Assembly (NCBI GenBank): GCA_030693065.1
Contig: JAUYBL010000029.1
Coordinates: forward strand, 1-64,000
DNA from: Methylococcaceae bacterium
GTDB lineage: Bacteria; Pseudomonadota; Gammaproteobacteria; Methylococcales; Methylomonadaceae
Length of the DNA: 64,000 bases
Reading direction: 5' to 3'
Shown: in pieces, positions 7,540 to 14,407 of the stretch
How positions within the stretch are numbered: position 1 is the stretch's first letter
How the letters are laid out: the number at the start of each line of letters is the position of its first letter
Translations under genes and position numbers: made by a program
Notes under the pieces: generated by a model
What the model saw: the letters and a program-made list of their open reading frames with translations, nothing else
The model's database searches: none
Told to the model about the DNA's origin: nothing

Positions 7540-9984
7540 CTATAAAATAGTCGCTTCGGCTTTGCCAACGGGTTCAGTAGACAAACCAAATGCTTCGCTG
7601 TAATAGCGTTCATCCAGGCAATACACACCTTCGCCCGGTTGAATTTCGTAGACTGCCCTTTGTTCCAGTAATTTTTTCCACACGTTCGGAAAAACATTAA
7701 CGCTGTATTTTTGCGCTCGTTTTAAACAGGTGTAGTAGCTGGCGGCATCAAACTCTTTGGCAATGCCACACAGTTCAGTAATGAGGTGTTTGCCCTGCTG
7801 GTAAGGAACAATCACTGCTTGTGTCGGTGCATCAATAGCTTTAAAGGCATTGCCTGCCGTCATAAACGATTGCTTTAGGTGTAGTGGCGCATTAACCCCA
7901 GTGTTGAATTTATTGTCGCTGAGTAAATTGAGTAGCGTGTCATCTCTTCCTACTTCTTTCGCGGTCAAGGGATAAGCCATTTGGTCTGCGCGCTCGTAAA
8001 AATAATATTTAAAATACAGCGCCATATTTTCCGGGTCTAACAAGGCTTTATCGTTAACCTCACTGAATACGCGCTTGGTTTTGTCTCGCCCGACTTTAAT
8101 GTCAATCAGTTGATCAATGGTTTCCTTTGCCGGATTTACGACATGCACAGTAGCGGTATCCAAGCGGCCATTTCTATTGCAGCGCCCCGCTGCTTGGGCT
8201 ATCGAATCCAATCCGGCCAGAAAGCGAATCACACTGGTAAAATCAATATCCACCCCGGCTTCGATTAATTGCGTACTAAAGCAAAGAACCGGCAGTTTAG
8301 CCGCTAACCTTGCCCGCATTCTGTGAAAAAGTTCATTGCGGTGCGCTGAACATTGGTTGGTACTTAAATGAAACAAGCTATCCCTATCAACGGAATCAGA
8401 ACATTTGACATTCAGGGCTTGCGCCCATGCTTTGGTGTTAACGATAACCAAGCAATTGCCTTTCACTTTGAATTCGGACAACGCCAATTCCGCTATTTCT
8501 TCTTCAGACCAGCCTTCCGATTTAGTTTTATTGCTGATTTCGACACGCTTTAATTGGTCGAATAATTGCCTGACATCTTCTATTAGGTGATTTTTCTCGG
8601 GGATCAGCAATTGGCCTTTTTCCGGCGACTTCAATTGATCGAGCAAAGGCTGGGTTGCTGTACATAAAACCGCTGTGGTTTTGGTATGCGCACTTAAAAA
8701 GTTAAGGGCGTTACAAAATAAATGTGTGCAGTTAATCGGCAGGGTTTGGATTTCATCAAAAATGATGACGCTGTTGGCGAGTTGATGCAGGCGACGCACG
8801 CCGCGCGTACCGCCGCTAAACAATGTTTCTAAAAACTGTACCATCGTGGTCAACACAATCGGCGCATCCCAATTTTCAGCCGCCAGCTTGCTATGCCAGG
8901 TTTGATTTTCCGGCTCTAAATTCGAGTGATGCTCAAGTACCCAAGGATATTGATCGCCATCCTGCTCAACTACCTTTCTGATGGCTTCGGCATTTTGTTC
9001 GATGATGGAGGTGTACGGAATAACATAGATAATCCGCTCTAAGCCGTGGGTGTTAGCATGATGTAGGGCGTAACGGAGGCTAGCATAAGTTTTACCGCCA
9101 CCCGTCGGCACGGTCAGTGTGTAAATACCTTGAGCATCTTGAGCGCGATTTTTACAGGTATCGGAAATCGCCCGGCGTATAGAGTTAATCTGAATATCGT
9201 TATTAGTTTTTGACTGATCGGTCAAAAACAACTCCAGCCGATTGATAGCAACATCCCATGACACGGCTTTATTGCGATAAAACGCATTGTTGGGTCTTTC
9301 AAAGTCAGCACTATTGATACGGTCTGCATCGATCAGGCAACTGAATAAAAAGCGCGTCCAAAAACCAATGTAAAAAGATTTAATTTGCTCATGCTGTATA
9401 CCGTCGATTAATACTTTAAGTTCTCCGCGCATTGCTGACACTAATTGCTTGTCAGCCAGATGTTGGGCTTTCTCTTTAATATGGACATCAGCATTTTGTT
9501 TGCATTCGGCCAGATGTGATCTGTCGTCTTCTTTATCTATGCGCTTTTTGAAGCCATTAGTGCCATCAGGTGTCAGGCAGTCAATCAGGCCACTGTGGTG
9601 TGAGGCAATGCACAGCGCCAATATTTGACCACATAATCTACCTTCGCCATTTTTACCGTATTTAGCCAGCATTTCCCAGATCAACTGCGCGCCTGCCGTT
9701 GAATGATCAATCTTGCCTTTCTGGGAAACAGCATCAACGTAATCTGCATCCATGTCATTGAGTAATCCAGTACCGGATTGAATGTAGTTTTGAAAAGAGG
9801 CGCTGTATTTACCAAAATCGTGCAACAGCCCTATTAACTCTCCCGCTTCAGGCACATTGATTTTGGCGGCTAACGTTTTGGCAATCTCAGCCACTTCCTG
9901 CAAATGGACGGCGACTGTTTGCTGTTTTTTATCCACAGTACGGACGTGGGCAATGTAAGACTCTTTTGATTGGTTTTTTGACAT
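7540..9984 (-). CDS. cas3: CRISPR-associated helicase-nuclease Cas3
   Basis: Cas3 nicks and degrades target DNA after Cascade binding. The 814-residue protein has an N-terminal HD nuclease domain with His55-Asp56 (LLHDFGKY) and HHSGLID at 129-135. A superfamily 2 helicase follows: Walker A PTGGGKT at 293-299, Walker B DEIQ at 410-413, motif III CTATQP and the arginine-finger region AAGRCNRNG. Both domains look intact. It is the first gene of the operon, and its start faces an AT-rich region shared with a divergent truncated regulator. Confidence 0.97.
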   Translation of the reverse strand: MSKNQSKESYIAHVRTVDKKQQTVAVHLQEVAEIAKTLAAKINVPEAGELIGLLHDFGKYSASFQNYIQSGTGLLNDMDADYVDAVSQKGKIDHSTAGAQLIWEMLAKYGKNGEGRLCGQILALCIASHHSGLIDCLTPDGTNGFKKRIDKEDDRSHLAECKQNADVHIKEKAQHLADKQLVSAMRGELKVLIDGIQHEQIKSFYIGFWTRFLFSCLIDADRINSADFERPNNAFYRNKAVSWDVAINRLELFLTDQSKTNNDIQINSIRRAISDTCKNRAQDAQGIYTLTVPTGGGKTYASLRYALHHANTHGLERIIYVIPYTSIIEQNAEAIRKVVEQDGDQYPWVLEHHSNLEPENQTWHSKLAAENWDAPIVLTTMVQFLETLFSGGTRGVRRLHQLANSVIIFDEIQTLPINCTHLFCNALNFLSAHTKTTAVLCTATQPLLDQLKSPEKGQLLIPEKNHLIEDVRQLFDQLKRVEISNKTKSEGWSEEEIAELALSEFKVKGNCLVIVNTKAWAQALNVKCSDSVDRDSLFHLSTNQCSAHRNELFHRMRARLAAKLPVLCFSTQLIEAGVDIDFTSVIRFLAGLDSIAQAAGRCNRNGRLDTATVHVVNPAKETIDQLIDIKVGRDKTKRVFSEVNDKALLDPENMALYFKYYFYERADQMAYPLTAKEVGRDDTLLNLLSDNKFNTGVNAPLHLKQSFMTAGNAFKAIDAPTQAVIVPYQQGKHLITELCGIAKEFDAASYYTCLKRAQKYSVNVFPNVWKKLLEQRAVYEIQPGEGVYCLDERYYSEAFGLSTEPVGKAEATIL

Positions 9985-10099
9985 TGATACTAGTTTTATA
10001 AAGTTATCTGAAAAGAGTCATTTAGTATTTGCTACTTATTGCCTTGTATCTATCATCAGCCGACAAGTGGAGTAATTGTAGATCAATCTTCGGCAATCA

Positions 10100-10459
10100 T
10101 TGGAAAGTAGAGGCATCACTTTTCAGCTGAAAAAAAGTCGCGATTTTGTGCTGGCGCGGATTCATCAGGCTTCGGTGGTAGGTAAGCCGGAACAGCCCAG
10201 CCCTGTAGATGCGCTATGGGAAAGGCAATTGACGGTTGAAATCGGCCCGCATCCGGGTTTGAGTGATTCGCAAAAACAGGCGGTGGAGCGGGATTTTTGT
10301 ATGACGGATGGTAAATGTTCGACAACGGTGCGAGCGGCTTTGCTGTCTTATCTGTTGTTATCGATGCGGATCGGTAAGGACGATTACCAACGCGAGGCGA
10401 TGGTTCAGCAGATTGTGTTGCTTAATCGGGATGAATTGCAGCCGTATTTGGCTTTTTAA
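10100..10459 (+). pseudogene. 5'-truncated WYL-domain transcription regulator remnant
   Basis: The open frame codes for about 110 residues that look like the C-terminal half of a WYL-domain regulator: RDFVLARI, then EIGPHPGLSDSQKQAVERDF, MTDG, and VRAALLSYLL, ending QQIVLLNRDEL. The N-terminal winged helix and first WYL strands are missing. An in-frame TAG lies at 10079-10081, and the only upstream start is a TTG with no ribosome-binding site. WYL regulators often adjoin type I-C cas operons, so this is probably a decayed cas regulator standing divergently to cas3. The family call rests on motif recognition. Confidence 0.65.
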
Positions 10460-10472
10460 AATCCCATCACCC

Positions 10473-10496
10473 TACCCTCTCCCGCTGGAGAGGGTA
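10473..10496. repeat. Short perfect inverted repeat between the WYL remnant and rnd
   Basis: The 10-bp arms TACCCTCTCC and GGAGAGGGTA surround a CGCT loop. No T-run follows on either strand, so it is a weak terminator candidate at best. The arm style matches the central hairpin of the MITE-like elements (CTTCTCC / GGAGAAG), which suggests a solitary REP-type palindrome. Confidence 0.6.
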
Positions 10497-10518
10497 ATAT
10501 GTTCTACCCGCTAAACAG

Positions 10519-11676
10519 TTAGCCTTTTTCAATAATCGACAATTTATCTTCAGCAATGCCCAATAACAGCTCGCCTTTTAGTAGACCGAGTAATTCGCGG
10601 CCTGCCATGACATAACGCCAACCATGCAATAACGGGCATTCATCGTTGTCGCCAAACAGCAATTCTTCCAAATCTTTACGCGTTGCCAAGATGATTGGGT
10701 TTAAGGCATTTTCTTCGGCACGCACGCGAACCCAAGCGGTCAGAATATCCAGGATGGCTTCTTGTTGCTGGGTTTTCTTGAGCGGTCGCCCTTTATCATT
10801 AAGTGGAATGGGTGGGCGATTTTTGGCAGCGGTTATCAATAGGCATAGCTCTCGACCATAACGGTTTTTAACTCGCTCATTTAGGCCGCGGATGTTACCC
10901 AGGTCAGCAACGGTTTCTGGTTGTAATTTCGCAATGTCAAAGAGCATTTCGTCACGCAATAGCCAACTTTTCGGATGATTTTCAATTTGCGCAGCCTTTT
11001 CTCGCCATTCTGATAAGGTTTGAATGATGGATAATTGTTTACCGGTCAGTTTGTTTTTGCCTTTGATTTTTAACCAGGCTTGTTCGGGGCGCACTTGGTA
11101 GAGTTCTGGGTTTTCTAATTCAGCAAAGTCTTGTTTCAACCATTCACTGCGCCCCAACTCGGCCAATTTCTTCTGCATTAGTTGGTAGATTTTGCAAAGG
11201 TAAATCACATCATCAGCAGCATAGGCAATCTCACCTTCGGATAATGGCCGTTTACTCCAATCGGCGCGAGTGTGAGCTTTGTCTAAGTTGATATTTAACA
11301 GGCTTGATACCAACATGGCATAACCTGGGTTTTCCTGAAAGCCCAGTAACGGCGCGGCGATTTGGGTGTCGAATACTGGCGTCGGTAGTTTGCCGGTCAA
11401 TTGATAAAAAATTTCCAGATCCTGACGGCAGGAATGGAACACTTTAACTATTGCCGGGTTATAAAGGGCGGCAAACAGCATATCAAGATTAGGCAAGGCA
11501 ATAGGATCAACGCAAGCCACCCAATCCGGCGTGGCAATTTGCAGCAAGCAGAATTTTGGGTAATAGGTTTTTTCGCGGAGAAATTCGGTATCAAGCGCCA
11601 GCCAGGTTTCTTTGTTGATTTGTGTACACAACTGCTCAAGTTGTTCCGGGGTGTTGATGTATTGGATGTCCGTCAT
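10519..11676 (-). CDS. rnd: Ribonuclease D
   Basis: This 3'-5' exoribonuclease takes part in tRNA 3'-end maturation. The 385-residue protein has an N-terminal DEDDy exonuclease domain with Asp29 and Glu31 (LALDTEF), Asp86 (SCRQDLEIF) and the YAADD block at 152-156. HRDC domains follow, in which ILTAWVRVRAEENALNP is recognisable. The length is that of E. coli RNase D (375 residues). It is a single gene with its own upstream region, where a 121-bp repeat element begins about 50 bp before the start codon. Confidence 0.95.
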   Translation of the reverse strand: MTDIQYINTPEQLEQLCTQINKETWLALDTEFLREKTYYPKFCLLQIATPDWVACVDPIALPNLDMLFAALYNPAIVKVFHSCRQDLEIFYQLTGKLPTPVFDTQIAAPLLGFQENPGYAMLVSSLLNINLDKAHTRADWSKRPLSEGEIAYAADDVIYLCKIYQLMQKKLAELGRSEWLKQDFAELENPELYQVRPEQAWLKIKGKNKLTGKQLSIIQTLSEWREKAAQIENHPKSWLLRDEMLFDIAKLQPETVADLGNIRGLNERVKNRYGRELCLLITAAKNRPPIPLNDKGRPLKKTQQQEAILDILTAWVRVRAEENALNPIILATRKDLEELLFGDNDECPLLHGWRYVMAGRELLGLLKGELLLGIAEDKLSIIEKG

Positions 11677-11728
11677 GTGTTTGGATGATTTGATAAAAGG
11701 TGATCGTTTAGAGTAGCGTTATGCTTTG

Positions 11729-11849
11729 GGGAACCTCGAAAAACCCATTCCGCTCATGGTTCGACAAGCTCACCACGAACGGAACTCATTGATTTGTAAA
11801 GTACCGTTCGCACTGAGTTTATCGAAGTGCATGGTTTTTCGAGGTTCCC
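11729..11849. mobile_element. MITE-like element with 17-bp terminal inverted repeats and a 4-bp flanking repeat
   Basis: Perfect 17-bp terminal inverted repeats, GGGAACCTCGAAAAACC (11729-11745) and its complement (11833-11849), enclose the TTCGACAAGCTCACCAC core seen elsewhere in the window. The element is flanked on both sides by TTTG (11725-11728 and 11850-11853), which looks like a target-site duplication. It has no coding capacity and sits between the divergent rnd and the metallo-hydrolase gene. Confidence 0.7.
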
Positions 11850-11884
11850 TTTGGTGTTAAAATTCAATTTTTGTCTGCACACTT

Positions 11885-12517
11885 ATGCGCTTTCGTATTA
11901 TTCCTGTGACATCTTATCAGCAAAACTGCTCTTTGCTGATTTGCGAGCAAACCCAACAAGCCGCGATTGTTGATCCGGGCGGCGATATTGACTTGCTTAT
12001 CGACATCGTTAAACAAGAGCAGGTGTCGTTGCAGTCGATATTACTGACCCACGGTCATCTTGACCATGTCGGCGGCTCGACGCAATTAGCGGCTCACTAT
12101 GACATTCCTATTATCGGACCGCATTCAGGAGATAAGTTCTGGCTAGATGCGCTGCCGGAACAAGCCCGGATGTTTGGCTTTCCGCCCTGCCCCGCCTTCA
12201 TCCCCTCTCGCTGGCTCAAACAAGGTGACGTCATTCATATCGGCAACGCAACGCTGGACGTCTTTCACTGCCCTGGACACACGCCGGGACATATTGTGTT
12301 TGTTAATCGCGAAGCAAAATTAGCGGTGGTGGGTGATGTGTTGTTTAAGGGATCAATTGGGCGCACCGATTTTCCGGGCGGAGATTACGATACGTTAATT
12401 GAGTCAATCCGTACTAATTTATGGCCGCTGGGTAAAGAGTTTGCCTTTATTCCGGGTCATGGGCCGATGTCGACATTTGGCGAAGAAAGGCGCAACAATG
12501 CTTTTGTGCATGATTAA
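11885..12517 (+). CDS. YcbL-type metallo-beta-lactamase-fold hydrolase
   Basis: This 210-residue protein belongs to the glyoxalase II-like branch of the metallo-beta-lactamase fold. The metal-binding motif THGHLDHVGG gives His56, His58, Asp60 and His61. Further ligands are in HCPGHTPGH, VVGDVLF and the C-terminal FIPGHGPMST. It is shorter than classical GloB, matching YcbL (type II glyoxalase-like), which lacks the C-terminal helical domain. It probably hydrolyses a thioester such as S-lactoylglutathione, but the substrate cannot be read from the sequence. Its promoter must lie in or next to the 121-bp repeat element. Confidence 0.9.
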   Translation: MRFRIIPVTSYQQNCSLLICEQTQQAAIVDPGGDIDLLIDIVKQEQVSLQSILLTHGHLDHVGGSTQLAAHYDIPIIGPHSGDKFWLDALPEQARMFGFPPCPAFIPSRWLKQGDVIHIGNATLDVFHCPGHTPGHIVFVNREAKLAVVGDVLFKGSIGRTDFPGGDYDTLIESIRTNLWPLGKEFAFIPGHGPMSTFGEERRNNAFVHD

Positions 12518-12540
12518 CGGCAACCCATATTGGTAATTTC

Positions 12541-13071
12541 TTAGGAAATCTTCTCATCACTCGAAGAGGCGTTGACACCGACTCTTCTATGCCGATAACC
12601 GCCACGTTTTTTATGCCGGGCTTTCAGACGTTTTATGTCCAACTCGTGTTGATTGATCGTCACCGTTTTTAAATGCTGAAAAATATCCGGCGGCATCGCG
12701 TCAGGCAATTCCAGCAGGGTGTAATGTTCGCGCATGCTGATATTTTTGATGTTGTTAACATCGACGCCGGATTCTTCAACCAGCACCTGTTTAAGTATAT
12801 CTAAGGTAACTTGCTGCTTAAGCCCCACGTTTAAACGATACCGAACCATTTTAATAAACGGGGAAATTTTTGGCTCAGAAGGCGGGAGGGTAATTTCAGC
12901 TTGTTCGTTGCTGTCTGCTGTCGTGCGCTGGTGTAAATAGAGCAGCGCCGCCGCGCAATCAAGGGTACTGACGCCAAGTTCACCCGCCAGGGTATTGAGC
13001 GTCGACTTTTCAGCGGTTAGATTTTGAGAATCAATAACTTGCGCTATTGTGTTTTTTAATCGCATTGACAC
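12541..13071 (-). CDS. Orphan DbpA-type RNA-binding domain protein
   Basis: Residues about 75-150 (MVRYRLNVGLKQQVTLDILK to HELDIKRLK) match the C-terminal RNA-recognition domain of the DEAD-box helicases DbpA/DeaD, which binds structured rRNA. The upstream segment, TLNTLAGELGVSTLDCAAALLYLHQR, resembles the linker preceding that domain in DeaD-type helicases. No helicase core is present in this 176-residue protein, and the start follows a plausible intergenic region, so it appears to be a free-standing RNA-binding protein. A basic tail (KARHKKRGGYRHRR) could add nucleic-acid affinity. It ends 24 bp from the convergent hydrolase gene. Confidence 0.78.
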   Translation of the reverse strand: MSMRLKNTIAQVIDSQNLTAEKSTLNTLAGELGVSTLDCAAALLYLHQRTTADSNEQAEITLPPSEPKISPFIKMVRYRLNVGLKQQVTLDILKQVLVEESGVDVNNIKNISMREHYTLLELPDAMPPDIFQHLKTVTINQHELDIKRLKARHKKRGGYRHRRVGVNASSSDEKIS

Positions 13072-13114
13072 GTTTGTTTATTCCAGCCAATTATTTTAAT
13101 TAAGCTGCAAAAAA

Positions 13115-14407
13115 TCAAAGTCTGTCCTCGTAAATTTCCACATAGGCTTCGTCACGTAACTTACGTAACCAAAGTTCGGTTTCTTCTTCGATTTTGCGCT
13201 TGCGGATAGCGTCTCTGACCTGATTTTTTCGGTAATCGCTGCTATCGTCTTTATTTTCACGATCGAGCACCTGAATCAAATGCCAACCAAACTGAGTTTG
13301 CACTGGCTCACTAATTTCGTTTATGGCCAATTTGCTCATCGCTTCTTCAAATGGCTTAACTAGATCATTAGGTCCTACCCAATCCAGTGATCCGCCTTTC
13401 AATGCTGAGCCTTTGTCGTCGGAATGTGTTCTCGCCAAGCCGGCAAAGTCATCGCCATCAGTGATGCGTTGTTTTAGTGCCAACAAGCGTTTTTTCGCTT
13501 CGGCGTCATCTATCAATTCGTTGGTTTTGATTAAGATGTGCCGAACTTTTGTTTTAACTATGGTGTGCTGACCGACGCCTTTGGTCTCGAGCATTTTAAT
13601 GATATGGAAACCACTGGGACTACGAATAGGTCCACCAATATCGCCTGTTGTCATGTTGCTGGCATCAGTAACAAACAAGGTCGGCATTTCACTCATGGTT
13701 CGCCAACCTAAATCGCCACCTTTTAAGGCGTTGGCATCATCGGATTGAGTCATTGCCATTTGCGTAAAATCAGCACCAGCACGCAGCTTGTTAACAATAT
13801 CACCAGCTTTAGCCAAGGCTTTTTGGATTTCACTTGCAGATGCACCCTCTTTAACAGCGACCAAAATGTGGCCTAAATGGTACTGAATAGAGGCATCACC
13901 GATTTTGTCTTGGGTTTCCAGATAATGATCAACCTCGCGGTCGGTCACTTTAATGCGGCCACCGATTTCTCGCCCACGTAATTGATTAATAACGATTTCA
14001 TTACGCATGTTATTTAAAAAAGCCGCGTAATCCATACCTTGTCTAGCCAGCTCTTCTCTGAACTGTTCCACGCTCATGTTGTTTCTTTGCGCAATATCGG
14101 CAACGGAGCTGTTAAGCATTTCCTCGCTGACATTAATACCGGCTTTTTCCGCAAGTTGCCGCTGGAGCTTGTCGACAATCATTTTTTCCAGGACTTGTTT
14201 GCGCAGTACGTAGTTAGGCGGAATTTCTGACTTACTCGCCTGGATGCGTTGCACGACCGCCAATACTTCGTCTTGTAATTCACGTTCAAGGATAACATCG
14301 TCTTCAACAACTGCGACGATGGTATCCAGAACTTGCGCCTGCAACTGCCAGCTCAGCAATATAAGCAGCCAGCCAATAACACTTTTCAACATTGTTTTAG
14401 TACTCAT
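13115..14407 (-). CDS. surA: Periplasmic chaperone and peptidyl-prolyl isomerase SurA
   Basis: SurA escorts outer-membrane proteins across the periplasm to the BAM complex. The 430-residue precursor has a signal peptide (GWLLILLSWQLQAQ). The SurA N-terminal domain follows (LDTIVAVVEDDVILERELQ). Two parvulin domains run at about 175-275 and 285-385, seen as YHLGHILVAV and VRHILIKT, each with the GGDLGW / GGSLDW motif. It overlaps lptD by ATGA (14404-14407), the conserved lptD-surA arrangement; LptD is itself a SurA client. Confidence 0.97.
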   Translation of the reverse strand: MSTKTMLKSVIGWLLILLSWQLQAQVLDTIVAVVEDDVILERELQDEVLAVVQRIQASKSEIPPNYVLRKQVLEKMIVDKLQRQLAEKAGINVSEEMLNSSVADIAQRNNMSVEQFREELARQGMDYAAFLNNMRNEIVINQLRGREIGGRIKVTDREVDHYLETQDKIGDASIQYHLGHILVAVKEGASASEIQKALAKAGDIVNKLRAGADFTQMAMTQSDDANALKGGDLGWRTMSEMPTLFVTDASNMTTGDIGGPIRSPSGFHIIKMLETKGVGQHTIVKTKVRHILIKTNELIDDAEAKKRLLALKQRITDGDDFAGLARTHSDDKGSALKGGSLDWVGPNDLVKPFEEAMSKLAINEISEPVQTQFGWHLIQVLDRENKDDSSDYRKNQVRDAIRKRKIEEETELWLRKLRDEAYVEIYEDRL

